Origin: CAYUVA01 sp964448115 [NCBI: uncultured bacterium]
Lineage (GTDB): Bacteria > CAYUVA01
Direction of reading: 5' to 3'
Assembly (NCBI GenBank): GCA_964448115.1
Contig: CAYUVA010000011.1
Span: 23,718-87,717 of the forward strand
Length of the DNA stretch: 64,000 nucleotides
Shown here piece after piece: positions 36,424 through 45,899 of this stretch (positions are counted from its first letter, which is position 1; each line of letters opens with the position of its first letter). The notes below the pieces were generated by a model. It worked only from the letters and a program-made list of their open reading frames with translations, made no database searches and was not told where the DNA came from. The translations under genes and the position numbers were made by a program.

Positions 36424-37848
36424 ATGCTATTGATCGATCCCATACCACCTCATACATCGATGGGACCTCATCTCGGAATGGGGATAATATCAGCCTGCGC
36501 GAAAAAGGCTGGAATAGAGAAAGTCGAGTTTATCGATGGCGGATTGGAACATTCGATCAAGGGATTGAACGATCATGCATTAGAAAGAGCTGGACACCAT
36601 GACATCATCGGACTCACCTGCAATGTACAAAGCATGCCTAATGCACATCGTCTAGGCAAGCAACTTAAACAGAGATATCCGGACAAGCTAGTAATCATGG
36701 GCGGTCCCTATGCGTCGGTAACCTACGATAGCATCCTTCCCGAGGCGGCTGACATCGTTGTGATCGGCGAAGGGGAGATCACAATCCAAGAGATCCTTTC
36801 AGGAAAACCGCTTGATCAGATCCCTGGCATCGCTTATTACGATGATGGAATTCAATTAACCAAGCCGCGAGAGCTGCTTGAGGATCTCGATTCCCTACCT
36901 TTGCCTGACATGGATATCTACCAGGTGGACAAGTATCGGGTATTGCAGACCGGTCGGCGCTTCATGGTTACTATGACCTCAAGGGGGTGCATTTATAACT
37001 GCGCCAATTGCTATCGAGGTCCTTATCCGCGCAAGATGCGCACCCGCTCAATAGACAGCATCATGAATGAGATCGATATGCTTTACAACGATCATGGGAT
37101 CAGGGAGATCCACCTTTACGACGACCTTTTGACTTATCGGTTTGATAGGCTTTATGAGCTTTCCGAGCGCTTGGGGGAACGACAATATGATCTTAAGTTT
37201 GCTGTTTTGAATGGCCTGAAGGCTGATCTTGAGTATGATGAGTTCTTTCGGCGATTTTCCGAGGTCGGTCTTTATTATATTACCGTTGCAGTGGAGTCAG
37301 GCGATCAAAACATTCTGAATCGGCTCTCCAAGAAAACCGATATAAGCAAGGCATATAGGACCTGTGAAACTGCGCGTAAATATGGCATCCAGGTGCTTTG
37401 TTTCTATATGTGGGGAACTCCCTGGGATACTCCTGAGAGCCTTAAGAAGACCATCGAATTCGCGGTTAGCCTCCCTTGCGATTACGCCCAATTTTATATG
37501 GCTGTCCCTTTTAAGGGCACCGGGATGCGAATGATAGTGGAGAAGAAGGGAAAAATGCTTCAGGATCCTGATATACTTGGGTCGGTTTATAATTATGGCA
37601 AGCCTTTCTTTGAGATGCCACAGCTACCTGCCGAGGTTACCGAGCGCCTCTACAAGGTTGCCTACCAGCGCTTTTACATGCGTCCCCGCATCATTATCAA
37701 TTTTCTTAAAAGGGTACTTAAAAGCCCTATTCGTAGGGATTACTTCGCAGAGTTTGCTCGTCATTACTGGAACATACTCAAGTGGTACCCGATCTTTCTC
37801 GGATTTCGACATCTAAAAAGATTCCTGAAGAGGTTTATGCAAAGATAA
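36424..37848 (+). CDS. B12-binding-domain radical SAM protein
   Basis: The 474-residue protein has an N-terminal cobalamin-binding-type Rossmann domain (GPHLGMGIISACAKKAG, VIMGGPYASVTYDSIL, DIVVIGEGE), although the classic DxHxxG His motif is absent. A radical SAM domain follows with CIYNCANC (Cys189, 193, 196) and 'REIHLYDDLLTYRFDRLYEL', AVESGDQNILNRLSKKTDI. This arrangement is shared by class B radical SAM methylases and related enzymes of uncertain role. The C-terminal 90 residues are basic and partly hydrophobic (RPRIIINFLKRVLKS), which might associate with membrane. It is similar in layout to the protein at 58541-60022. Substrate unknown. Confidence 0.87.
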   Translation: MLLIDPIPPHTSMGPHLGMGIISACAKKAGIEKVEFIDGGLEHSIKGLNDHALERAGHHDIIGLTCNVQSMPNAHRLGKQLKQRYPDKLVIMGGPYASVTYDSILPEAADIVVIGEGEITIQEILSGKPLDQIPGIAYYDDGIQLTKPRELLEDLDSLPLPDMDIYQVDKYRVLQTGRRFMVTMTSRGCIYNCANCYRGPYPRKMRTRSIDSIMNEIDMLYNDHGIREIHLYDDLLTYRFDRLYELSERLGERQYDLKFAVLNGLKADLEYDEFFRRFSEVGLYYITVAVESGDQNILNRLSKKTDISKAYRTCETARKYGIQVLCFYMWGTPWDTPESLKKTIEFAVSLPCDYAQFYMAVPFKGTGMRMIVEKKGKMLQDPDILGSVYNYGKPFFEMPQLPAEVTERLYKVAYQRFYMRPRIIINFLKRVLKSPIRRDYFAEFARHYWNILKWYPIFLGFRHLKRFLKRFMQR

Positions 37849-37936
37849 CCCAATCGGAGTTTATCTTGCTTGGACCGATTAGATAAATTGCATCACTACA
37901 TTCCAGGACTTTTTACGATCATTTTTTATAAAGACT

Positions 37937-37957
37937 CTTGACAAGAACTCACTCAAG
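37937..37957 (+). promoter_or_regulatory. HAIR-type HspR operator overlapping the dnaK promoter
   Basis: CTTGACA (37937-37943), seven bases, then ACTCAAG (37951-37957). The HspR-associated inverted repeat known from actinobacteria and others is CTTGAGT-N7-ACTCAAG. Here the right arm is perfect and the left arm matches 5 of 7, the differences being those that create a perfect TTGACA -35 box. The gene for HspR is the fourth gene of this operon, so autoregulated heat-shock repression is expected. Confidence 0.82.
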
Positions 37958-37966
37958 TATTATATT
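37938..37966 (+). promoter_or_regulatory. dnaK operon promoter
   Basis: TTGACA (37938-37943), 17-base spacer, TATATT (37961-37966). Both boxes are near consensus, so the operon should be strongly transcribed when the overlapping HAIR operator is free. Transcription would start near 37973, just before the GAGGAGG ribosome-binding site. Confidence 0.75.
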
Positions 37967-37998
37967 ATAGTCGAACTAAGAAACGAGGAGGACTGAAA

Positions 37999-39936
37999 AT
38001 GGGAAAGATAATTGGAATCGACCTAGGAACAACGAACTCCGTGGTTGCTGTCATGGAAGGCGGCGACCCGGCGGTCATAGTTAATCAAGAGGGCAACCGC
38101 ATCACCCCATCAGTGGTCGCCTTTACCAAGAAAGGAGATCGCCTGGTCGGACAGGTCGCCAAAAGGCAGGCGGTTACCAATCCAGAGAATACTGTATTCT
38201 CCATCAAACGATTTATGGGGCGTAAATACCATGAGGTTGCCGAGGAGATCAAACAGGTGCCCTACAAGGTTATCAAAGCCTCAAATGGAGACGCCAGAGT
38301 AAAAATCCTAGATAAGGAGTACTCTCCACCGGAGATCTCTGCGTTTATTTTAATGAAACTCAAGGAGGCTGCTGAGAAATATCTTGGCGAGAAGGTAACC
38401 GATGCTGTAATCACGGTGCCGGCTTACTTCAACGATAGCCAACGACAGGCGACTAAGGATGCTGGAAAGATCGCTGGACTGAATGTTAGGCGATTGGTCA
38501 ACGAGCCTACCGCTGCATCGCTTGCCTACGGCTTGGACAAGAAGAAGGACGAGACTATTGCTGTTTTTGACTTCGGAGGCGGCACCTTTGATATCTCGAT
38601 ACTGGAGGTCTCCGAGGGGGTGGTCGAGGTTAAGGCAACCAACGGCGATACGCACTTAGGCGGTGACAACATCGACCAGGCGATTATAGAATGGCTGGTT
38701 GAAGAATTTAAAAAGGACCAGGGGATCGACCTGGGCAAGGATCAGATGGCTCTACAGCGACTCAAGGAGGCTGCGGAGAAAGCCAAGATCGAGCTTTCTG
38801 AGGTTACATCCACTGATATAAACCTACCCTTTATAACCGCTGATGCATCCGGACCAAAGCATCTCAACATTACTCTATCACGCGCCAAGCTGGAACAGCT
38901 CGCTGAGAAAATACTGGGCAAGCTGATGCCACCAGTGCATCAAGCCCTCGAGGATGCCGGTTTGAAACCCTCTGATGTAAACGAGGTGGTTCTGGTAGGT
39001 GGCTCCACGAGGATGCCCAAGGTGATCGAAATGGTGAAGGAGCTATTCGGAAGGGAGCCGCATCAGGGGGTTAATCCGGATGAGGTTGTCGCCCTTGGCG
39101 CTGCCATACAGGGAGCAGTGCTTAGCGGTGATATCAAGGATATGGTGCTGCTCGATGTAACTCCGCTATCGCTGGGCATCGAGACGCTTGGCGGTGTCAT
39201 GACCAGGCTGATCCCAAGAAACACTACCATCCCTACCCGCAAGAGCGAGATCTTCACCACCGCAGCCGACAATCAGACCAGCGTTGAGATCCATGTCCTC
39301 CAGGGCGAGCGAGAAATGGCTGCCAATAACCGCACTTTGGGCAAGTTCCATCTTGTCGGCATACCGCCTGCCCCTCGCGGAGTCCCCCAGATCGAGGTTA
39401 CCTTCGATATCGATGCCAACGGTATCGTTAATGTATCGGCTAAGGACCTGGCGACCAATAAACAACAACAGATCACCATCACCTCTTCAAGCGGGCTTTC
39501 CAAGGAGGAAATCGATAAGCTGGTGAAGGATGCAGAGGCTCATGCTGAGGAAGATAAGAAGAAACGCGAGTTAGTGGATCTAAAGAACCAGGCAGATGCT
39601 GTGATCTATTCTACTGAAAAGCTGATCAACGAGAACCGAGAAAAGGTTTCTGTTGGCGATCTGAGCAAGCTGGAAGATGCCCTCGAAGAGCTTAAGAAAG
39701 CCAAGGATGGCGATGATGCACAGCAGATAAAGAACGCGCTGGAAAATGTGCAAAACGCCACTCACGCAATATCACAGGTGCTATATCAACAAGCCAGTAA
39801 GGAAGCTCAAGCTGCACAGGGACAGCAAGCCGGTGAAGAAAGCCAGCAAAGCGATCAACAAGCTGGCGGCAGCCAAAAAAGTGGCAGCAAGGGGGATGAT
39901 GATGTGGTTGATGCCGAGTATGAGGATGTAAACTGA
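37999..39936 (+). CDS. dnaK: DnaK, Hsp70 chaperone
   Basis: The 645-residue cytoplasmic ATP-dependent chaperone shows Hsp70 signatures throughout: [18 protein letters not shown], '[20 protein letters not shown]', [11 protein letters not shown], '[16 protein letters not shown]'-type phosphate loop and [10 protein letters not shown]. The substrate domain has [11 protein letters not shown], and the C-terminus ends [10 protein letters not shown], the conserved tail. The nucleotide-binding domain insert of Gram-negative type is present by length. First gene of dnaK-hsp20-dnaJ-hspR, with GAGGAGG before the ATG. No grpE lies in the operon, so the exchange factor must be elsewhere. Confidence 0.98.
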   Translation: MGKIIGIDLGTTNSVVAVMEGGDPAVIVNQEGNRITPSVVAFTKKGDRLVGQVAKRQAVTNPENTVFSIKRFMGRKYHEVAEEIKQVPYKVIKASNGDARVKILDKEYSPPEISAFILMKLKEAAEKYLGEKVTDAVITVPAYFNDSQRQATKDAGKIAGLNVRRLVNEPTAASLAYGLDKKKDETIAVFDFGGGTFDISILEVSEGVVEVKATNGDTHLGGDNIDQAIIEWLVEEFKKDQGIDLGKDQMALQRLKEAAEKAKIELSEVTSTDINLPFITADASGPKHLNITLSRAKLEQLAEKILGKLMPPVHQALEDAGLKPSDVNEVVLVGGSTRMPKVIEMVKELFGREPHQGVNPDEVVALGAAIQGAVLSGDIKDMVLLDVTPLSLGIETLGGVMTRLIPRNTTIPTRKSEIFTTAADNQTSVEIHVLQGEREMAANNRTLGKFHLVGIPPAPRGVPQIEVTFDIDANGIVNVSAKDLATNKQQQITITSSSGLSKEEIDKLVKDAEAHAEEDKKKRELVDLKNQADAVIYSTEKLINENREKVSVGDLSKLEDALEELKKAKDGDDAQQIKNALENVQNATHAISQVLYQQASKEAQAAQGQQAGEESQQSDQQAGGSQKSGSKGDDDVVDAEYEDVN

Positions 39937-39961
39937 GCAGCATCTTGGTAGAATCACTAAG

Positions 39962-39980
39962 TACTGATAGTACATCAGTA
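39962..39980 (+). repeat. short inverted repeat between dnaK and hsp20
   Basis: TACTGAT (39962-39968), AGTAC, ATCAGTA (39974-39980): perfect 7-base arms with a 5-base loop, 25 bases after the dnaK stop. It is not followed by a T-run. It could be an mRNA processing or stability hairpin, or an operator; it does not match the HAIR sequence. Confidence 0.35.
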
Positions 39981-40008
39981 TAAAACAGACAACAATCGAG
40001 GATAAAAG

Positions 40009-40479
40009 ATGCCAAAGAGACGCGATGTGGAATCGGCAGAAGAGATTTGGGCGCTCATCGATCGAGTGCGTGACTGGTTCGACCTGTTCAGCAGGCGGAT
40101 CCCAGCCTCCATCTCTTCCATTAGGAACTATAGCGAGGGCGGCTCCACCTGGGCGCCCCCTATCGATGTGCTGGATACTGGAAAGGATATAGTTATTCTT
40201 GCAGAGGTACCCGGCATTGCCAGGGAAGATATTGATATAAGCCTGTTGGGTGATACAGTTCTCGTTAAAGGCACCAAGAAGATGCCAAGAATTAAAGAGG
40301 GTCAGCGAGCGGTGCGAGTGGAAAGAGAATATGGTCCATTTGCCTGGGAATATAGACTCCCTGTAAAGGCTGAGAAACTTGACCAGGGGCGCATCAATGC
40401 AAACCTGAAGGATGGGTTGCTGGTAATTACCGTCCCCATTGGAGAGATCGATAAGCCTAAAAGAGTCGAGATCTGCTAG
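40009..40479 (+). CDS. Hsp20 family small heat-shock protein
   Basis: The 156-residue ATP-independent holdase has an alpha-crystallin domain of about 90 residues at 45-145: 'APPIDVLDTGKDIVILAEVP', GIAREDIDISLLGDTVLVKG, REYGPFAWEYRLP and the A-x-x-x-n-G-L motif as NANLKDGLLVITVP. The C-terminal IxI anchor is weak (VEIC). It sits 72 bases after dnaK and 43 before dnaJ, in the place where grpE is usually found in dnaK-grpE-dnaJ-hspR operons. Likely induced with the rest under HspR control. Confidence 0.95.
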   Translation: MPKRRDVESAEEIWALIDRVRDWFDLFSRRIPASISSIRNYSEGGSTWAPPIDVLDTGKDIVILAEVPGIAREDIDISLLGDTVLVKGTKKMPRIKEGQRAVRVEREYGPFAWEYRLPVKAEKLDQGRINANLKDGLLVITVPIGEIDKPKRVEIC

Positions 40480-40522
40480 ACTTATAGTAGCCTTAAATGT
40501 ATAAGGAGGCACGCAACTTGGG

Positions 40523-41641
40523 ATGAAAAAAGACTACTACTCCATATTGGGAGTAAACAAGGATGCTGATGATAAACAGATAAAGAGGGCATATCGCCGT
40601 CTAGCTAGGAAGTATCATCCCGATGTGAATCCTAACGATCCCAAGGCTGCGGAGAAATTCAAGGATATTAGCGAGGCATACCATGTGCTTAGCGATCCCC
40701 AGAAGCGGAAACAGTACGATATGTACGGAGACGCAGCCTTTACCGGCGACTACCAGGCTTATCAAACTGGAGGTAGAGGTCAGCGGATTGACTTTGACTT
40801 CAAGGATTTTGATCTCGGTGATCTCGGTTTAGGTGATATCCTTGGCGATCTCTTCGGTTCTCGTACAAAGCAAAAGTCAAAACAACGAGCCAATGTTCCC
40901 CAAAGAGGCGAGGATATTCATTATACGATAGAAATAGGCTTCGAGGACGCCTTCAGAGGGCTTCCCACAACCATTACATTACAACGGGAGGTTGCCTGCC
41001 AGACCTGTAAGGGGAGCGGGTATGACCAACGCGCGGGGACTATGGCTTGTCCGGTCTGTGGGGGTAGCGGAAAAGTAAAATCCGGCGGATTCCCACTCTT
41101 CTCGGAAGGAGCTTGCAGGAACTGCGGCGGCAGCGGCAGTGTCCCTCGCTCAACATGTCCATCGTGCCAGGGCAAGGGGAGGATGCCCAAGTCAGAGACG
41201 CTGAAAGTCCATATCCCTGCCGGGGTTGACAATGGCTCCAAGGTGCGACTTGCAGGCAAGGGAAATGCTGGGATAAATGGGGGACCTCCTGGCGATCTGT
41301 TTCTTATTACAAAGGTAAGACCCCATCCCTATTTTGAAAGAAGGGGAGCTAATCTGTACTGCGAGGTGCCGGTAACCTTCCCGGAGGCAGCCTTGGGCGC
41401 TAAAATCGAGGTGCAAACCCCGGAAGGTACATCCCTTTTAAAGATCCCTCCTGGGACGCAAAGCGGGCAGACCTTTCGCCTTAGCGGCAAGGGAATGCCT
41501 CATATAAAGGGAAATACGCGCGGAGACCTTTTCTGCAAGGTCAAGGTACATGTACCAAAGTTCCTCGATGAGGACTCCAAGGATCTGCTGAGAAAATTCG
41601 CCCAATTAAATAGGGATAACCCCCGGCATAAGACCATCTAG
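40523..41641 (+). CDS. dnaJ: DnaJ, Hsp40 co-chaperone
   Basis: The 372-residue protein contains a J domain (1-70) with YHPDVN, where HPD is residues 32-34 and stimulates DnaK ATPase. A short Gly/Phe-poor, Asp-rich linker follows ([20 protein letters not shown]). The zinc-finger region holds four CxxCxGxG-type repeats ([32 protein letters not shown]), then the two beta-barrel C-terminal domains. The 'linker' has only a few Gly-Phe pairs, a minor deviation. It lies between hsp20 and hspR, consistent with the heat-shock operon. Confidence 0.96.
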   Translation: MKKDYYSILGVNKDADDKQIKRAYRRLARKYHPDVNPNDPKAAEKFKDISEAYHVLSDPQKRKQYDMYGDAAFTGDYQAYQTGGRGQRIDFDFKDFDLGDLGLGDILGDLFGSRTKQKSKQRANVPQRGEDIHYTIEIGFEDAFRGLPTTITLQREVACQTCKGSGYDQRAGTMACPVCGGSGKVKSGGFPLFSEGACRNCGGSGSVPRSTCPSCQGKGRMPKSETLKVHIPAGVDNGSKVRLAGKGNAGINGGPPGDLFLITKVRPHPYFERRGANLYCEVPVTFPEAALGAKIEVQTPEGTSLLKIPPGTQSGQTFRLSGKGMPHIKGNTRGDLFCKVKVHVPKFLDEDSKDLLRKFAQLNRDNPRHKTI

Positions 41642-41659
41642 CTTCGAGGATGGTGCTAT

Positions 41660-42067
41660 ATGAAAAAGGAGAAAAGAAAAGAGTACTACTCGATCAGCGT
41701 GATGGCTGATATGCTGAATATTCATCCCCAGACTATTCGGCTGTATGAAAAAAGGGGTATAATCTCTCCAAGGCGGACGGAGGGGAATACACGCCTCTTC
41801 TCAGAGGAAGACTTGGAGCGTATCAAGATGATCTTGACCCTCACCGAAGAGATGGGAGTCAATTTAGCCGGCGTGGAAGTCATCCTTAAAATGAGAGATC
41901 AGTTCCTAGAGATGCAAAAGAAGAGAAACGAGCAGATTCAGGAGTTCATATTCAAGTTAATCGAGCAGGTCGAGAGCCTTGGAGAGCTGAAAAAGGATGC
42001 CTTGATGCCTTTGGATCCATTAAAATTAACCTCGTTAATCATAAAGAAAGACAAAGACAATCGCTGA
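41660..42067 (+). CDS. hspR: HspR, MerR-family heat-shock repressor
   Basis: The 135-residue DNA-binding protein has a winged-helix MerR head: YSISVMADMLNIHPQTIRLY, EKRGIISPRRTEGNTRLFSE and EDLERIKMILTL. A coiled-coil tail follows with many Lys/Glu residues (QKKRNEQIQEFIFKLIEQVE). HspR members repress dnaK operons by binding HAIR sites and use DnaK as co-repressor in Streptomyces. The matching HAIR at 37937-37957 and position at the end of dnaK-hsp20-dnaJ support this identity over other MerR regulators. GAGGATGG lies before the ATG. Confidence 0.9.
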   Translation: MKKEKRKEYYSISVMADMLNIHPQTIRLYEKRGIISPRRTEGNTRLFSEEDLERIKMILTLTEEMGVNLAGVEVILKMRDQFLEMQKKRNEQIQEFIFKLIEQVESLGELKKDALMPLDPLKLTSLIIKKDKDNR

Positions 42068-42077
42068 AGCTTATCCG

Positions 42078-42794
42078 TTGTCCACCACTAGGGCATCAAC
42101 AGACTCCAAAAAATATAATGCGGATGTAGAAAGACTGAAATCTTGCTCCCAAAGGTTATTACCTTTGCTGCAAGAGATCTACGGCACCGTTCCCAGGGAT
42201 CGCATCGGAATGCGTCCCCTGGTCGAAGAGATCATCTATACCATGCTTTCGCAGAACACCAGCGATGTCAATTCACTTAAAGCCTTTGATAACCTTCGAT
42301 CAACGGTAGGTAACTGGGATGATCTTTTGTTGATGCAGCCCTCACAGATCGCTCTTGCAATCAAGGTAGGTGGTCTATCCAAGGTCAAGGCGCCCAGGAT
42401 AAAGGAGATCCTCCTTAAACTAACGGATCGTTTCGGCACGCTTGATAAAGTCAGTTTCGCTGGCTGGAGCAAGAGCGATATCATCGAATATCTCACCGCT
42501 ATGAGGGGAATAGGATTAAAGTCAGCAGCTTGTATTATGTTGTTTGGCGCTAGCATCTCTGCTTTTCCGGTAGATACCCATATCTTCAGGGTTTCTAAGC
42601 GTTTGGGTATTATACCTATGGATTCAACGACCGAATATGCACATGATCTCTTCGATAAGGCGATACCTGATGCACAGAAATATGATCTGCATATTCTAAT
42701 GATCAAACATGGCAGGGTTTGCTGCAAGGCGATCAAGCCAGCATGTACGAGATGCGGTTTGACGGGCTTCTGCTACTATTTCACACAGACTTGA
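42078..42794 (+). CDS. endonuclease III-family DNA glycosylase/AP lyase
   Basis: The frame of about 238 residues opens at a TTG 10 bases after hspR with no clear ribosome-binding site, so the exact start is uncertain; conserved sequence begins around PLLQEIYGTVPR. The helix-hairpin-helix motif is MRGIGLKSAACIMLFG with the catalytic Lys, followed by the essential Asp in FPVDTHIFRVSKRLG. The C-terminus holds a C-x6-C-x2-C-x5-C iron-sulfur loop (CKAIKPACTRCGLTGFC). It repairs oxidised pyrimidines or acts on mispairs; the subgroup resembles stand-alone Nth-like proteins rather than E. coli Nth. Probably read through from the heat-shock operon. Confidence 0.9.
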   Translation: MSTTRASTDSKKYNADVERLKSCSQRLLPLLQEIYGTVPRDRIGMRPLVEEIIYTMLSQNTSDVNSLKAFDNLRSTVGNWDDLLLMQPSQIALAIKVGGLSKVKAPRIKEILLKLTDRFGTLDKVSFAGWSKSDIIEYLTAMRGIGLKSAACIMLFGASISAFPVDTHIFRVSKRLGIIPMDSTTEYAHDLFDKAIPDAQKYDLHILMIKHGRVCCKAIKPACTRCGLTGFCYYFTQT

Positions 42795-42818
42795 AATATT
42801 TGACAGGTTGTATATAAA
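42791..42818 (+). promoter_or_regulatory. putative promoter for the response regulator-kinase pair
   Basis: TTGAAA (42791-42796) and TATAAA (42813-42818) are spaced 16 bases. The -35 box overlaps the end of the nth-like gene. A TTGACA at 42800 has no -10 at proper spacing. The leader would be about 115 bases before the ATG at 42938. Confidence 0.38.
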
Positions 42819-42937
42819 GTTACATGCTTTATTCAGCCATATAAGGCAGAAAGCTTGGACATTATGATAATTATTGTACACCTTGGTTAAAAGATACTAT
42901 CTTGCAGGAAGCCAAACTAAGATAGGAGGCATATTAA

Positions 42938-43378
42938 ATGGGCGATTTCAGTGTGCTACTGGTCGATGATGAGAGGGAGTTCGTCGAGACCCTGGCTAAA
43001 AGGCTGCGCAAAAGGAACCTGGATGTACAGTTTGTTACCAGCGGCAGGGAAGCACTCGAAATAATACAGCGAGATCACTTCGATGTAGCCGTGGTCGATG
43101 TCAGGATGCCAGAGATGGAAGGGATCACGGTCTTGGAGAGGATGAAGCAGATGCAGCCGCTCATCGAAGTCATTCTTCTGACCGGTTATGTCTCCGTGCA
43201 GTCCGGTATCGAGGGGATGAAGAAGGGTGCTTTCGACTACCTAATTAAGCCCACAGAGATAGATAAACTGGTTGAGAAACTTTATGAGGCTTACGAGAAA
43301 AAAAAGGCTCACGAGGAAAAAATGAAGGAAGAGCAGATCAGGGAAATGCTCAAGAATAATCATCCGAATAATAAATAA
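42938..43378 (+). CDS. CheY-like single-domain response regulator
   Basis: The 146-residue protein consists of one receiver domain: LLVDDERE (acidic pocket), phosphorylation Asp54 in VAVVDVRMPEMEG, LLTGYVSVQSGIEGMKKGA with the switch Thr, and YLIKPTEIDKLV with the conserved Lys. It ends in a charged helix (AYEKKKAHEEKMKEEQIREM) but has no DNA-binding or enzymatic output. It is 75 bases upstream of the sensor kinase gene and probably receives its phosphate. Good AGGAGG ribosome-binding site. Output path unknown. Confidence 0.94.
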   Translation: MGDFSVLLVDDEREFVETLAKRLRKRNLDVQFVTSGREALEIIQRDHFDVAVVDVRMPEMEGITVLERMKQMQPLIEVILLTGYVSVQSGIEGMKKGAFDYLIKPTEIDKLVEKLYEAYEKKKAHEEKMKEEQIREMLKNNHPNNK

Positions 43379-43453
43379 TCCCTGGTGATGACCATTCTTT
43401 CTACCTGCTATTATTTAATATTTATCATGCCTTGTCCCTAAAAAACCATATCG

Positions 43454-45748
43454 ATGATGCTTGAATCAGGAAACCAAGAAAAGGGTCCTATAAGGGTCTC
43501 CAATGTCGCCATTGTCGGCGCGGGCCCGGGGTGTATAACCATCCTGGAGATGGTGCGCAGCGATGCAATACCGCACATGAAGATGAACATCGTAGCTATT
43601 GCTGATATCAACCTGAACGCCCCGGCATTGCCATTGGCTAAGGAGATGGGGGTCGAGCTGATCACGACTAACTATAGGGATCTTTTCGCTATCGATGATC
43701 TCGATACCATCATAGAGCTAACCGGAGACGACCAGGTGAGGGAAGCAATTGAGAAGGAAAAACCCCCCTCGGTGAGCATCATAGATCATAAGGTAGCCAA
43801 CCTCTTCTGGTCGCTCTATGCTGCTGACCAGGAGAAGATTCGATCACAATTACAGGCTAAAAGACAGATCGACCAGGAAAAGGGACATTTTAAGCAGATC
43901 TTTGATAGCCTTCTCGACGAGGTGCTGGTTATTGACAAGGATATGGTTATCATGGATGTCAATCAGACCTACCTGACCAATAGCGGATTAACCAGGGAAG
44001 AGGTGATCGGTAATTACTGCTACGAGGTGGGGAGCCGACTGCGAGGAGACTGCCAGATATCGGTCGATTACTGCGGACTGCAAAAGGTGCTTCAAACAGG
44101 AAAGGCTACCAAGCAGGTCTATGAACACATGAACACCAAGACCGGTCGCATGGTCTATTGCAGCACCAAGTTCACTCCCTTGAAGGACGATAGAGGCGAG
44201 ATCATCGGAGTGATCGAGGCTTCCAGGGATATAACCGATCGCGTAGAGCTGGAGGAAGAGCTGATCGCCTCCAAGGTGCAACTGGAGAAGTTCCTTGACG
44301 CCGCACCCTTTTTCATCTCGCTTAAGAATACTCAAGGACAGTACATTCGGATCAATAAGAAGGTGCTGGAGGCATTGCAGAAGCCGTTCGAGGATATTAT
44401 CGCAAAGACCGACCTGGAGATACTACCCAAGGATATAGCCGAGGACATAAGGCAAAAGGACAAGATCATCCTCACCACCCGAAAGGAACTAGTTACCGAG
44501 GATATGATTCCCAGGGGAGATAAGCCCTTTTACTATTACACGGTTCGTTTTCCCATCTTCGATCACAGGAATGAAGTGCTAGTGATCGCCACCATCGCTC
44601 GCAATATTACGGCACTTAAAGAGGCTGAGATCAAGCTGCAGAAAAAGACAAGAGAACTAGAGGAAACCAAGGAATATCTGCAAAATATCTTAGAGAATTC
44701 GGCTGATATAATCATCACCACCGATCTCGATTACAACATAGTCTCCTTCAATGCCGGCGCTGAGAATTTGCTGGGATATAAAAGAGACCAGGTGCAGGGC
44801 ACCCCATTAAGGATGCTGTATGCTAATGAGGATAGTTATTTAAATATTATAAGAAGAGTAGAGCAAGAGGGGGCTATCACCAACTTCGAGACCGAGATGG
44901 TCTCCAAGGACAATAAGCGACTTGTGGTCAGCCTCACTCAATCAAGGCTGATCGATAAAAGTGGACAACCGATCGGCATGGTTAGCATCTGCCGCGATAT
45001 CACCGCCCAGAAGGAGTTCCAGAGACAGCTTATCTGCCAGGATCGCCTGGTTGCCATCGGAAAGTTAAGTGCTGGTCTGGCTCATGAGTTGAACAACCCG
45101 CTTGCCATCTCCACCGAGGCTATCGGCTGGATAAAGGAGCTTATCGAGGAGGAGAAAGAACAGTTCGATAAGCTCGAGGCAGCCAAGGAGATCGCCGACG
45201 GCTTGGATAGGATCGCGCGAATGACCAAGCGATGCAAGGATATCATACACCGCCTTCTCGGTTTCGCCTCTCAACGCAAGGAGAGGATCGGAGAAGCTAA
45301 TGTCAATGATGTGCTTGATGAGGTTACCAACTTCATGCTCAATGTAACTCGCCTGGCCAATATCAAGATCCACAAGGATTACCAGCCTGAAATACCACCT
45401 ATAAATATTAGCGTCATACAGCTTCAGCAAGTGTTCGTTAACATCATTGACAATGCAATCGATGCCATCGAGAGGAACGGGAATATCTATATCAAGACTT
45501 ATACCGAGAATGATAATGTCATTGTCTCCATCACCGATGATGGCAAGGGGATACCAGCAGAATTGCTGCCCGAGATATTCGATCCCTTCTTGACAACCAA
45601 GCCAGTCGGAGAGGGTACCGGGCTGGGTCTGTCTATAGTTTACGGTATAGTAAATCAATTCGGTGGCTCGATCAATGTGGATAGCGAGGTTGAAAAGGGA
45701 ACGACCTTCCATGTAAAATTTCCGGTGAAACAAGCTAACACCCAATAG
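43454..45748 (+). CDS. Rossmann-PAS3-histidine kinase fusion
   Basis: The 764-residue soluble sensor kinase has no membrane spans. Residues 1-130 are a nucleotide-binding Rossmann domain (VAIVGAGPGCITILEM, a GxGxxC/G loop; VAIADINLNAPALPLAKEMG; LDTIIELTGDD), akin to the NAD domain of homoserine or aspartate dehydrogenase. Three PAS domains follow (about 145-265, 275-390, 405-525; DVNQTYLTNSGLTREEV, NAGAENLLGYKRDQVQG). Then come HisKA with phospho-acceptor His in AGLAHELNNPLAIS and an ATPase domain (DNAIDAIERNG, DDGKGIP, GTGLGLSIVYGIV). The layout suggests that redox state (NAD(H)) or a PAS ligand tunes phosphorylation of the adjacent response regulator. Start ATG has no strong ribosome-binding site. 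Confidence 0.9.
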   Translation: MMLESGNQEKGPIRVSNVAIVGAGPGCITILEMVRSDAIPHMKMNIVAIADINLNAPALPLAKEMGVELITTNYRDLFAIDDLDTIIELTGDDQVREAIEKEKPPSVSIIDHKVANLFWSLYAADQEKIRSQLQAKRQIDQEKGHFKQIFDSLLDEVLVIDKDMVIMDVNQTYLTNSGLTREEVIGNYCYEVGSRLRGDCQISVDYCGLQKVLQTGKATKQVYEHMNTKTGRMVYCSTKFTPLKDDRGEIIGVIEASRDITDRVELEEELIASKVQLEKFLDAAPFFISLKNTQGQYIRINKKVLEALQKPFEDIIAKTDLEILPKDIAEDIRQKDKIILTTRKELVTEDMIPRGDKPFYYYTVRFPIFDHRNEVLVIATIARNITALKEAEIKLQKKTRELEETKEYLQNILENSADIIITTDLDYNIVSFNAGAENLLGYKRDQVQGTPLRMLYANEDSYLNIIRRVEQEGAITNFETEMVSKDNKRLVVSLTQSRLIDKSGQPIGMVSICRDITAQKEFQRQLICQDRLVAIGKLSAGLAHELNNPLAISTEAIGWIKELIEEEKEQFDKLEAAKEIADGLDRIARMTKRCKDIIHRLLGFASQRKERIGEANVNDVLDEVTNFMLNVTRLANIKIHKDYQPEIPPINISVIQLQQVFVNIIDNAIDAIERNGNIYIKTYTENDNVIVSITDDGKGIPAELLPEIFDPFLTTKPVGEGTGLGLSIVYGIVNQFGGSINVDSEVEKGTTFHVKFPVKQANTQ

Positions 45749-45816
45749 CGCTGACACCATAATCGGCTGAGCCTGGTAGGATATTGTTTTTTAAGGTCTT
45801 GATATAAAGAAAGTAT

Positions 45817-45845
45817 TTGACTTTCAAGGTCTATACAATTATAAA
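45817..45845 (+). promoter_or_regulatory. promoter of tRNA-Gln (and perhaps prs)
   Basis: TTGACT (45817-45822), 17 bases, TATAAA (45840-45845). Transcription would begin near 45852, leaving a leader of about 48 bases for RNase P processing of the tRNA at 45900. Confidence 0.62.
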
Positions 45846-45899
45846 TTACCGTCCCTTTGAGCGGGGCATTTTGACAAGGGATTGCTTATATATGATACT

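Noticed and set aside
45871-45899. TTGACA at 45871 as tRNA-Gln promoter
   Set aside because: A correctly spaced -10 would put the start point inside the tRNA. The pair at 45817/45840 fits better.
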